From: an uncultured Pelagibacteraceae bacterium
Lineage (GTDB): Bacteria > Pseudomonadota > Alphaproteobacteria > Pelagibacterales > Pelagibacteraceae
Length of the DNA: 35,807 nt
NCBI GenBank assembly: GCA_902573295.1
Contig: CACGJB010000006.1
Span: 1-35,807, forward strand
Direction: 5' to 3'
Positions 1 to 6,933 of this stretch are shown one piece after another (within the stretch, counting starts at the first letter, position 1; every line of letters begins with the position of its first letter). Both the position numbers and the translations under genes were made by a program. Under the pieces are notes generated by a model. It was given only the letters and a program-made list of their open reading frames with translations. It searched no databases and was not told the DNA's origin.

Positions 1-135
1 TTTTTGAAAAATATCGACCAAGAAAGTTTTTATTTAAATAATTCAAAAGTATTGAGAGAAACTAAATTGAAAATTAGCTTAATAAATTTAGAAAAAGACT
101 GTAAAAGAATTAGTAAATTATTTTTTAAAAAATGA
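1..135 (+). CDS. C-terminal tail of an unidentified gene (5' end outside window)
   Basis: An open frame enters from the left edge and ends at TGA 133-135, giving a 44-residue tail that is rich in lysine and ends FFKK. Its stop overlaps the gmd start codon by ATGA, so the two genes are translationally coupled and probably share the polysaccharide operon. The stretch YLNNSKVLRETKLKISLI loosely resembles the C-terminal substrate-domain end of extended short-chain dehydrogenase/epimerase proteins, but too little is visible to assign a family. Coding status is supported by the tight overlap and unbroken frame; function is unknown. Confidence 0.6.
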   Translation, partial: FLKNIDQESFYLNNSKVLRETKLKISLINLEKDCKRISKLFFKK

Positions 136-1184
136 AAAAAAAGATAGCTTTAATTTTTGGTATCACTGGACAAGATGGTTCATATCTTGCAGAAATTCTT
201 TTAAAAAAAAATTATGTAGTAAATGGTGTTAAAAGAAGATCCTCTAGTATAAATACAAACAGGGTGGATCATATATATCAAGACCCACATGAAAAAAATT
301 ATAAATTTAGGTTACACTATGGAGACATCACTGATTCTTTGTCTGTATCAAGTATAATTAAAAAAACTAAACCAGATGAAATATATAATTTAGCGGCACA
401 ATCACATGTTGCTGTATCATTTGAAGTACCAGAATATACTGCAAATGCCGATGCTCTTGGTGCATTAAGAATTCTTGAGGCTATAAAATTTCATAAATTA
501 GAAAATAAAACAAAATTTTATCAAGCTGGTACATCGGAAATGTATGGTAAAGTTCAATCTATACCACAAAATGAAAAAACTAATTTTTATCCTCAAAGCC
601 CTTACGGTGTAGCAAAATTATATGCTCATTGGATAACTAAAAATTATAGAGAGGCTTATAAAATTTATGCATGTAATGGGATTTTGTTTAACCATGAAAG
701 CTCTAGAAGAGGAGAAACTTTTGTTACAAAAAAAATTGTTTCAGCTCTTTGTAGAATTAAAGAAGGGAAACAAAAAAAATTATTTTTAGGAAATCTTAAT
801 GCTAAAAGAGATTGGGGTCATGCAAAAGATTATTGTTATGCGATGTGGAAGATTTTACAGCAAAAAAAACCAGATGATTATGTAATTGCAACCGGCAAAC
901 AATACTCAATTAAACAATTTATAAATATAACTGCAAATAAACTAAAATTAAAAATTAAATGGAAAGGAAAAGGTTTAAAAGAAAAAGCATTTGATCAAAA
1001 AGGTAATTCCATAATTGAATGTGACAAAAATTATTTTAGACCTTTAGATGTTAATACCTTACTAGGTGACGCTAAAAAAGCGAGAAAAATACTAAAATGG
1101 AAACCAACTAGAAACCTAGATTTTCTAATCGATGAGATGATTAATTCTGAATACAAAACTCTAAATGTTATTAAAAAAAGATAG
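132..1184 (+). CDS. gmd: GDP-mannose 4,6-dehydratase
   Basis: Converts GDP-D-mannose to GDP-4-keto-6-deoxy-mannose, the first step towards GDP-L-fucose and related deoxysugars for surface polysaccharide; cytosolic and NADP-dependent. The 350-residue length is usual for Gmd. The Rossmann motif GITGQDG sits at residues 10-16, the family-typical NLAAQSHV at 86-93, TSEMYG at 134-139 with the catalytic Thr/Glu, and the SDR pair Tyr158-x3-Lys162. The NHES/RRGETFVT segment near 187-197 is also characteristic of Gmd. The next gene, the matching GDP-fucose synthase, overlaps its end by 20 bp, confirming the pathway. ATG at 132 overlaps the preceding stop by 4 bp. Confidence 0.95.
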   Translation: MKKKIALIFGITGQDGSYLAEILLKKNYVVNGVKRRSSSINTNRVDHIYQDPHEKNYKFRLHYGDITDSLSVSSIIKKTKPDEIYNLAAQSHVAVSFEVPEYTANADALGALRILEAIKFHKLENKTKFYQAGTSEMYGKVQSIPQNEKTNFYPQSPYGVAKLYAHWITKNYREAYKIYACNGILFNHESSRRGETFVTKKIVSALCRIKEGKQKKLFLGNLNAKRDWGHAKDYCYAMWKILQQKKPDDYVIATGKQYSIKQFINITANKLKLKIKWKGKGLKEKAFDQKGNSIIECDKNYFRPLDVNTLLGDAKKARKILKWKPTRNLDFLIDEMINSEYKTLNVIKKR

Positions 1185-2100
1185 TAAAATTTTTATATCT
1201 GGTCACAAAGGAATGGTTGGATCAGCTATATATAATTTTTTTAAAAAAAAAGGGTATAAAAATCTTATAACGATAGAGAAAAAGAAATTAAATCTTCTTA
1301 ATCAAACAAACACACAAAATTTTTTAAAAAAAATTAAACCAGATTTTGTAATAATAGCTTCTGCAAAAGTAGGAGGTATTTTAGCAAATGAAAATTTCAG
1401 TGCTGATTTTATTTATCAAAATTTAATGATCCAAACAAATTTAATTCATTCTTCTTTTTTAGCAGGAGTTAAAAATCTCATTTTCTTAGGATCAAGCTGT
1501 ATTTATCCAAAATATGCAAAACAACCATTAAAAGAAGAGTATTTATTGACTGGTAAACTTGAGCCAACTAATGAGTCTTATGCGATTGCAAAAATTGCAG
1601 GATTAAAAATGTGTGAGTCGTATAACAAACAATATAATTTGAACTACATATGTTTAATGCCTACAAATTTGTATGGTCCAAATGATAATTACGATCTTAA
1701 CACATCACATTTTTTTCCAGCATTAATAAAAAAAATTTACTATGCAAAAAAAAATAAAAAAAATTTTATTAACATTTGGGGAAATGGAAAATCAAAAAGA
1801 GAATTAATGTATGTCGATGATCTTGCCGATGCCTGTGAATTTTTTTTAAAAAAGAAAACAAAACACTTTTTAATAAATATCGGTTGCAATGAAGAAAGAA
1901 CAATTCTAGAATTTGCAAATTTTATAATAAAAAAATTAAATATTAATTTGAAAATAAAATATGATAAAAGTAAACCAAATGGAACACCTAGAAAAAAATT
2001 AAATATTAATATATCTAAATCCTATGGATGGAAAGCTAAAATAAGTTTAGATAAAGGATTTGATTTAACTTATAAAAATTTTGAAAAACTTTTAAAATAA
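1165..2100 (+). CDS. fcl: GDP-L-fucose synthase (GDP-4-keto-6-deoxymannose epimerase/reductase)
   Basis: Carries out the 3,5-epimerisation and NADPH reduction that turn the Gmd product into GDP-L-fucose. The 311-residue protein has the nucleotide-binding GHKGMVG at 13-19, SAKVGGILAN at 66-75, the SSCIYP motif at 110-115 and the catalytic Tyr139-x3-Lys143. PTNLYGPNDNY near 167-177 is highly typical of WcaG/Fcl. ATG 1165 lies inside the gmd 3' end (20 bp overlap); GHKGMVG starts at residue 13, as expected for a full-length N terminus, so this start is reasonable. The following epimerase begins on the base after its stop. Confidence 0.94.
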   Translation: MLLKKDSKIFISGHKGMVGSAIYNFFKKKGYKNLITIEKKKLNLLNQTNTQNFLKKIKPDFVIIASAKVGGILANENFSADFIYQNLMIQTNLIHSSFLAGVKNLIFLGSSCIYPKYAKQPLKEEYLLTGKLEPTNESYAIAKIAGLKMCESYNKQYNLNYICLMPTNLYGPNDNYDLNTSHFFPALIKKIYYAKKNKKNFINIWGNGKSKRELMYVDDLADACEFFLKKKTKHFLINIGCNEERTILEFANFIIKKLNINLKIKYDKSKPNGTPRKKLNINISKSYGWKAKISLDKGFDLTYKNFEKLLK

Positions 2101-2991
2101 ATGAAAAATATAATTGTTGTAACCGGAGGATGTGGTTTTGTTGGTACTAATTTAATTCAGAGTTTACTTAAAAAAACATCTTATAAAATAATAAGTTTAG
2201 ACAATTATTCTTCTGGATCAAAAAAAAATGAAATTAAAGTTAGTAGAGTAAAATATATTTTTGGAAACACAAGCGACATAGAAAAAAAATTATCAAATTA
2301 TAAATCTAGAATAAAAACTATTTTTCATTTTGGAGAATTTTCTAGAATTTATCAAAGTTTTATTCAAATGAATAAATGTATACAATCTAACTCTATTGGT
2401 ACCAATGCAGTTTTTGATTTTTGTTTAAAAAATAAGATAAAATTAATTTATTCAGCAACTTCAGCTTCTCTTGGAAACAGCGGTAAAGATAAAAACCTTT
2501 CTCCTTACGCTTTCACAAAAGCAAAAAATTTAGAATTTTTACATAACTTAAAAAAGTGGTTCAATTTTAAGTATGAAGTTGTATTTTTTTATAATGTATA
2601 TGGCCCAAAACAAATTAAAACAGGAGACATGGCTACGGTTATAGGAATATTTGAAGATCATTACCTTAAAGGAAAGCCCTTACCTGTAGTTAAACCAGGT
2701 TTTCAGTCTAGAAGATTTACTCATATTCAAGATACAGTTGATATTTGTTTAGAAGCCTGGAAAAAAAATAAGTGTAAACTTTATAGCATTTCTAATAAGG
2801 AGAGCTTCTCTATTTTACAGGTAGCCAAATTATTTAAATCAAAAATAAAAATGTTGCCTCCTAGAAAAGGCGAAAGATATGCTTCTGCTTTAAGTAATAT
2901 TGTTGTTTCAAATAAAGTGTATAAAAATTTTGGTAAAATAAGTCTTAAAAATTATATTAAAGATTTTTTAAATAATGCTCAAAAAACTTAA
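2101..2991 (+). CDS. NAD-dependent sugar-nucleotide epimerase/dehydratase (extended SDR)
   Basis: An extended short-chain dehydrogenase/reductase of 296 residues, most like the UDP-glucose 4-epimerase/GalE branch. The Rossmann motif GGCGFVG is at 9-15, the cofactor-loop DNYSSG at 34-39, a Ser/Thr-rich active-site strand YSATSAS at 117-123, and the catalytic Tyr136-x3-Lys140 (YAFTK). NVYGPKQ and RRFTHIQD downstream are substrate-domain motifs of the family. Exact sugar substrate cannot be read from the sequence. It directly abuts fcl and is the last gene before the 5S rRNA, so it should act on an activated sugar for surface polysaccharide. No terminator is evident after it. Confidence 0.85.
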   Translation: MKNIIVVTGGCGFVGTNLIQSLLKKTSYKIISLDNYSSGSKKNEIKVSRVKYIFGNTSDIEKKLSNYKSRIKTIFHFGEFSRIYQSFIQMNKCIQSNSIGTNAVFDFCLKNKIKLIYSATSASLGNSGKDKNLSPYAFTKAKNLEFLHNLKKWFNFKYEVVFFYNVYGPKQIKTGDMATVIGIFEDHYLKGKPLPVVKPGFQSRRFTHIQDTVDICLEAWKKNKCKLYSISNKESFSILQVAKLFKSKIKMLPPRKGERYASALSNIVVSNKVYKNFGKISLKNYIKDFLNNAQKT

Positions 2992-3011
2992 ATTTTAAGC
3001 ATATTTGATTG

Positions 3012-3039
3012 TTTACATATTTTGTAAAATATGTATAAG
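3012..3039 (+). promoter_or_regulatory. Candidate sigma-70 promoter of the isolated 5S rRNA gene
   Basis: TTTACA at 3012-3017 and TATAAG at 3034-3039 are separated by 16 bp; each matches five of six bases of the consensus hexamers. Initiation about seven bases downstream would fall at ~3046, where the 5' strand of 5S helix I begins. A dedicated promoter is expected because this 5S is not preceded by 23S. The A+T-rich background makes chance matches easy, so this is inference. Confidence 0.45.
3015..3034. repeat. Perfect 20-bp palindrome upstream of 5S rRNA
   Basis: ACATATTTT at 3015-3023 is followed by GT and then AAAATATGT at 3026-3034, a perfect inverted repeat with a 2-base centre. It has no T-run, so it is a poor terminator, and it occupies the spacer of the candidate 5S promoter. 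An operator site or a leftover boundary element are both possible. Confidence 0.6.
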
Positions 3040-3044
3040 TTTCC

Positions 3045-3160
3045 CGCCGGTGATTATTGCGAAAGTGTTATACCCGATCCCATTCCGAACTCGGAAGTCA
3101 AGCCTTTCAGCGCTGATGGTACTTTGTCTTAAGACATGGAAGAGTAAGTCGTTGCCGGCA
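3045..3160 (+). rRNA. rrf: 5S ribosomal RNA (isolated, not in a 16S-23S operon)
   Basis: The segment contains the diagnostic 5S core CCCGATCCCATTCCGAACTC (about 3073-3092) and the typical GATGGTACT at 3115-3123. The ends pair as helix I: GCCGG at 3046-3050 with CCGGC at 3155-3159. Length of about 115 nt fits alphaproteobacterial 5S. No 23S lies upstream; instead sugar-nucleotide genes do, matching the known SAR11 arrangement in which 5S is detached from 16S-23S by a hypervariable region. End positions are accurate to a few bases. No terminator is visible before rpmJ, 13 bp downstream. Confidence 0.95.
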
Positions 3161-3172
3161 TAAAACAAAATT

Positions 3173-3298
3173 ATGAAAATTAAAAGTTCGTTAAAATCAA
3201 TCAAAAAAAGAGACTTAAACTCCAAGTTGGTCAGAAGAAGAGGTAGAGTTTACGTTATAAATAAAACTAATCCAAAATTTAAAGCTAGACAAAAGTAA
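3173..3298 (+). CDS. rpmJ: 50S ribosomal protein L36, zinc-free type
   Basis: A 41-residue basic protein, [14 protein letters not shown] at the start and [20 protein letters not shown] near the end, matches L36 of alphaproteobacteria. It has no Cys or His, so the zinc-ribbon ligands of the classical form are absent, as in the C-minus class. It is a large-subunit component binding 23S rRNA. It begins 13 bp after the 5S gene, so may be transcribed from the same promoter. The gene is short and easily missed by automated callers; an antisense open frame across it is spurious. Confidence 0.93.
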   Translation: MKIKSSLKSIKKRDLNSKLVRRRGRVYVINKTNPKFKARQK

Positions 3299-3302
3299 TT
3301 TT

Positions 3303-3413
3303 ATGGACAACGAAAACCATAAAAATACCTGGAATAATTTTACTAAATTTGTACTTTGGGGAACTGTCGCAGTTATAGTTGTTTTAGTTTTAATGGCTCT
3401 TTTCTTGTTGTAA
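3303..3413 (+). CDS. aa3-type cytochrome c oxidase subunit IV, bacterial short form
   Basis: A 36-residue protein with a polar N terminus (MDNENHKNTWNNFTKF) and one transmembrane helix from about residue 17 to 36. The layout and the TKFVLWGTVAV junction fit the bacterial aa3-type cytochrome oxidase subunit IV family (COX4_pro_2), a single-helix accessory subunit. It lies between rpmJ (4 bp upstream) and pntA (9 bp downstream), away from any other cox gene. The family call rests on size, topology and a short similarity, so another single-helix membrane peptide is possible; the gene itself looks real from its spacing. Confidence 0.7.
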   Translation: MDNENHKNTWNNFTKFVLWGTVAVIVVLVLMALFLL

Positions 3414-3422
3414 ATTCTAAAC

Positions 3423-4511
3423 ATGATTATCGGTTCTATATTAGAAAATCAGACTATTGAAAAGAGAATAGCCATAACACCTGAGTTAGTTAAAAAATAT
3501 ATTTCTCTTGGTTTTGAAGTAAATTTAATTCAAAATTATGGCTCTCATCTTGGAATAAAAGATGAACAATTCAAAAATTTAGGTGTTAAAATCTTAAATG
3601 ATGAATCGGAAATTTTAAATTCTGCTGACATAATCGTGCAGCTTGGAATGTTGTCTGAAGATAAAATTTCAAAAATTAAAGAGGACCAAACATTAATTGG
3701 GGTTTTAAATCCTTACAAAAATAAAGAACAATTAGAAAATTTATCAAAAAAAAAAATTAATCTTTTTTCTCTAGAATTGCTCCCAAGAATTACTAGAGCT
3801 CAATCAATGGATATATTGTCTTCACAAGCAAATCTTGCTGGTTATAAAGCAGTTATAGAATCTTTCGCTAATTTTGAAAAAGCTATACCAATGATGATGA
3901 CAGCAGCAGGAACTGTCCCAGCTGCAAAAGTCTTAGTTGTTGGAGCAGGTGTTGCAGGATTACAAGCAATTGCTACGGCGAAGAGAATGGGTGCGATAGT
4001 CTTTGCTACCGATGTAAGAATGGCATCAAAAGAACAAGTAGAAAGTTTGGGTGGTAAATTTTTAACAGTGGAAGGTTCAGAAAATTTAGAAACCGAGGGA
4101 GGTTATGCAAAAGAGGTATCTGAAAATTTTAGACAAAAACAAGAGGAACTATTATCTGAAACTTTAAAAAAAATTGATATAGTAATTTGTACAGCCTTAA
4201 TACCAGGTAAAAAAGCTCCTATAATAATTAAAGATAATATGATTGAGAATATGCAATCAGGATCTGTAATTTATGATCTTGCAGCAATCCAAGGAGGAAA
4301 TACTGCATTTACAGAAGTTGATAAAATTATTGAAAAAAATGGAATAAAAATAATGGGTGAGAGTAATATTTTAAACAAGCTACCTATTTCTGCTTCAAAC
4401 CTATATGCCAAAAATGTCTTTAATTTTGTTGATAATTTAATCGACAAAGAAACTAAAAAAATAAGTATTAATTTAGAAGATGAAATTATAGAAAAAACCT
4501 TAATAAAGTAA
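3423..4511 (+). CDS. pntAA: NAD(P) transhydrogenase subunit alpha part 1 (dI, NAD-binding)
   Basis: The soluble NAD(H)-binding component of the proton-translocating transhydrogenase, which uses the proton motive force to make NADPH from NADH. The 362-residue protein has ENQTIEKRIAITPE at 8-21, the conserved RAQSMDILSSQANLAGYKA around 125-143, and the nucleotide fold GAGVAG at 174-179 followed by ATDVR at about 195-199. Alpha is split into two polypeptides, as in other alphaproteobacteria such as Rhodospirillum. pntAB begins 3 bp after its stop. Confidence 0.95.
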   Translation: MIIGSILENQTIEKRIAITPELVKKYISLGFEVNLIQNYGSHLGIKDEQFKNLGVKILNDESEILNSADIIVQLGMLSEDKISKIKEDQTLIGVLNPYKNKEQLENLSKKKINLFSLELLPRITRAQSMDILSSQANLAGYKAVIESFANFEKAIPMMMTAAGTVPAAKVLVVGAGVAGLQAIATAKRMGAIVFATDVRMASKEQVESLGGKFLTVEGSENLETEGGYAKEVSENFRQKQEELLSETLKKIDIVICTALIPGKKAPIIIKDNMIENMQSGSVIYDLAAIQGGNTAFTEVDKIIEKNGIKIMGESNILNKLPISASNLYAKNVFNFVDNLIDKETKKISINLEDEIIEKTLIK

Positions 4512-4514
4512 TTT

Positions 4515-4826
4515 ATGGAAATAGACCCTTTAATATTCAGATTGAGCATATTTATCCTCTCAATATTTGTAGGATATTATGTTGTATGGAGTGTTACACC
4601 ATCTTTACACACACCTTTAATGTCAGTAACTAATGCAATTTCTTCTGTTATTATTGTTGGAGCTATCATTGCAGGTTTATCAGGAAATTCTGATAATGTA
4701 TTTAATACCTCAAGTATATTTGGTTTTTTAGCTATAGCTTTGGCAGCAATTAATATTTTTGGAGGGTTTCTTGTAACTCAAAGAATGTTGGCAATGTATA
4801 AGAAAAAGAAAAAGGACAAAAAATAA
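4515..4826 (+). CDS. pntAB: NAD(P) transhydrogenase subunit alpha part 2 (membrane)
   Basis: A 103-residue membrane subunit that supplies the alpha-chain helices of the proton channel. Three hydrophobic segments lie at about 8-28, 36-56 and 65-92. The motif VTPSLHTPLMSVTNAIS at 27-43 is diagnostic. The C terminus is a lysine-rich cytoplasmic tail. The stop TAA shares its last base with the pntB ATG, so translation is coupled. Confidence 0.95.
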   Translation: MEIDPLIFRLSIFILSIFVGYYVVWSVTPSLHTPLMSVTNAISSVIIVGAIIAGLSGNSDNVFNTSSIFGFLAIALAAINIFGGFLVTQRMLAMYKKKKKDKK

Positions 4827-6223
4827 TGATATCTGCAAACTTATCTGCAATTTTTTATTTAGTATCAGGTGTTTTGTTCATTCTTGCTCTTAGAGGTCTA
4901 TCTTCACCTGAAACATCTAGACAAGGTAATTTGTTTGGTATTTTAGGAATGATCATCGCTATAGCTGTAACATTTTTATCTACAGGTAATTTTTCAACCG
5001 GATTTATATTTGTACTAATATTTATTTTAGTAGGTGGATCAATTGGTGCTTTTATTGCTTTTAGAATACCAATGACAGCTATGCCTGAATTAGTAGCTGG
5101 TTTTCATAGTCTTGTTGGACTTGCTGCTGTATTTGTAGCAATTTCTGCTTTTTTAAATCCCGAAGCGTTTAATCTAGGTACGCAGGGAAATATAAAACTT
5201 GGTAGTTTGATTGAAATGTCTATTGGTGCTGCTGTTGGAGCCATAACTTTTTCAGGTTCAGTAATTGCGTTCTTAAAATTGCAGGGGATAATGTCTGGAT
5301 CTCCAATTACATTTAAGGGGCAACATCCTCTCAATGCAATTATATTGATATCAATAGTTGTTTTAATTTATTTATTGTGTTCAACACAATCATCTAATTT
5401 ATTTTGGATATTATTAGCTGTTTCATTTTTAATTGGTTTTCTTTTAATCATACCAATTGGTGGAGCAGACATGCCTGTTGTGATTTCGATGCTTAACTCG
5501 TATTCTGGGTGGGCTGCAGCAGGTATTGGTTTTACTCTAGAAAATACTGCATTAATTATTACAGGTGCACTTGTTGGATCTTCGGGTGCAATTTTATCTT
5601 ATATTATGTGTAAAGGAATGAATCGTTCTTTCTTTAATGTTATCTTGGGAGGATTTGGTGCAACTGAAGGTAGCACAAGTGCCTCTAATAAAGAACAAAG
5701 ACCAGTAAAAAGTGGTAATGCAGACGACGCTGCTTTTTTAATGAAAAATGCTTCATCAGTCATAATTGTTCCTGGTTATGGAATGGCAGTAGCACAAGCT
5801 CAACACGCTCTAAGAGAAATGGTAGATACACTAAAAAAGAATGATATTAAAGTTTCTTATGCTATTCACCCAGTTGCTGGAAGAATGCCTGGACACATGA
5901 ATGTATTATTAGCAGAGGCAAATGTACCCTATGATGAGGTTTTTGAATTAGAGGAAATTAATAACGATTTTGCAAATGCTGATGTTGCATTTGTTATAGG
6001 AGCTAATGATGTAACAAATCCCGTTGCAAAAACTGATCCTCAAAGTCCAATTTATGGTATGCCAGTTTTGGATGTTGAGAAATGTAAATCAGTTTTATTT
6101 GTAAAGAGAAGTCTTTCGCCTGGTTATGCCGGAATTGATAATGATTTATTTTATAAAGAAAACACTCTTATGTTGTTTGCTGATGCAAAAAAAATGACTG
6201 AAGATATAACTAAGAATTTGTAA
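4826..6223 (+). CDS. pntB: NAD(P) transhydrogenase subunit beta
   Basis: The membrane and NADP(H)-binding subunit, 465 residues. Roughly nine hydrophobic segments fill residues 1-265; His94 in AGFHSLVGL corresponds to the conserved proton-channel histidine of PntB. The NADP domain follows, with VKSGNADDAAF at 294-304, GYGMAVAQAQHAL from 317, HPVAGRMPGHMNVLLAEA at about 347-364 and GANDVTNPVA near 393-402. Together with pntAA and pntAB it forms the full complex, a plausible main NADPH source in a genome of this type. Confidence 0.96.
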   Translation: MISANLSAIFYLVSGVLFILALRGLSSPETSRQGNLFGILGMIIAIAVTFLSTGNFSTGFIFVLIFILVGGSIGAFIAFRIPMTAMPELVAGFHSLVGLAAVFVAISAFLNPEAFNLGTQGNIKLGSLIEMSIGAAVGAITFSGSVIAFLKLQGIMSGSPITFKGQHPLNAIILISIVVLIYLLCSTQSSNLFWILLAVSFLIGFLLIIPIGGADMPVVISMLNSYSGWAAAGIGFTLENTALIITGALVGSSGAILSYIMCKGMNRSFFNVILGGFGATEGSTSASNKEQRPVKSGNADDAAFLMKNASSVIIVPGYGMAVAQAQHALREMVDTLKKNDIKVSYAIHPVAGRMPGHMNVLLAEANVPYDEVFELEEINNDFANADVAFVIGANDVTNPVAKTDPQSPIYGMPVLDVEKCKSVLFVKRSLSPGYAGIDNDLFYKENTLMLFADAKKMTEDITKNL

Positions 6224-6234
6224 GGGACCATCCA

Positions 6235-6933
6235 TTGAAAACTAAATTATTTTGCGACATTGCTGATCTAAGTTTAATAAAAAAATTTAATACAAAAAAA
6301 ATAGTAAAAGGTTTTACGACCAACCCAAGTCTTATGAGAAAAGCTGGAGCAAAAGATTATAAATTCTATTCAAAAAAAATACTAAATATTTGTAAAAAAA
6401 AACCAGTTTCATTGGAGGTGTTTGCTGATGAATATTTTGGAATGAAAAAGCAAGCTCAAGAAATAAATACTTGGGCAAATAATATTTATGTAAAAGTTCC
6501 AGTTGTTAATTCAAAAGGAAAGTTTATGAGTAAAATTATTAAAGATTTAAATAAACAAAATATTAAACTTAATATAACAGCTGTTTACAGCTCAAAACAA
6601 ACAAAGAAAATTTTAAATTTAATAAATAAAAAAACCAAAGTGATAATTTCTATATTTGCTGGTAGGGCGGGTGATACAGGTAAAGATCCAATACCAGAAT
6701 TTAAAAAAAGTATCTTTTTAAGTAAAAAATTTAAAAATGTAGAAATATTATGGGCAAGTGTTCGAGAGCCTTACAATTATTTACAGGCGAAACAATTAGG
6801 ATGTCATATTATTACAGCACCACCTGAAATAATTGAAAAAATTGAGAAATTTGGAAAAACATTTGATCAATTAACCAAAGAGACTGTTAAAACTTTTTTA
6901 ATTGATAGTAAAAAATCTAAATTTAAAATTTAG
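6235..6933 (+). CDS. Transaldolase / fructose-6-phosphate aldolase family protein
   Basis: A 232-residue class I aldolase of the small transaldolase family. Conserved pieces are FCDIAD at 6-11, GFTTNPSLMRKAGA at 26-39, and VKVPV at 86-90, where Lys87 is the expected Schiff-base lysine. NITAVYS and IFAGRAGDTGKDP follow as phosphate-loop regions. Whether it works as transaldolase in the pentose-phosphate pathway or as a free aldolase cannot be decided by eye. Start is TTG at 6235; nothing upstream fits better and the first strand begins at once as in the family. It lies 11 bp after pntB and its 3' end overlaps the convergent O-antigen-ligase gene by 11 bp. Confidence 0.82.
   Translation: MKTKLFCDIADLSLIKKFNTKKIVKGFTTNPSLMRKAGAKDYKFYSKKILNICKKKPVSLEVFADEYFGMKKQAQEINTWANNIYVKVPVVNSKGKFMSKIIKDLNKQNIKLNITAVYSSKQTKKILNLINKKTKVIISIFAGRAGDTGKDPIPEFKKSIFLSKKFKNVEILWASVREPYNYLQAKQLGCHIITAPPEIIEKIEKFGKTFDQLTKETVKTFLIDSKKSKFKI

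Noticed and set aside
3015-3034. The palindrome as terminator of the polysaccharide operon
   Set aside because: The stem is nearly all A-T with a 2-base centre and no T-run follows.
3013-3424. Two open frames of about 70 codons on the minus strand over 5S rRNA, rpmJ and the cox-like gene
   Set aside because: They run antisense to a clear 5S rRNA and to recognisable small proteins, and their translations show no family features.
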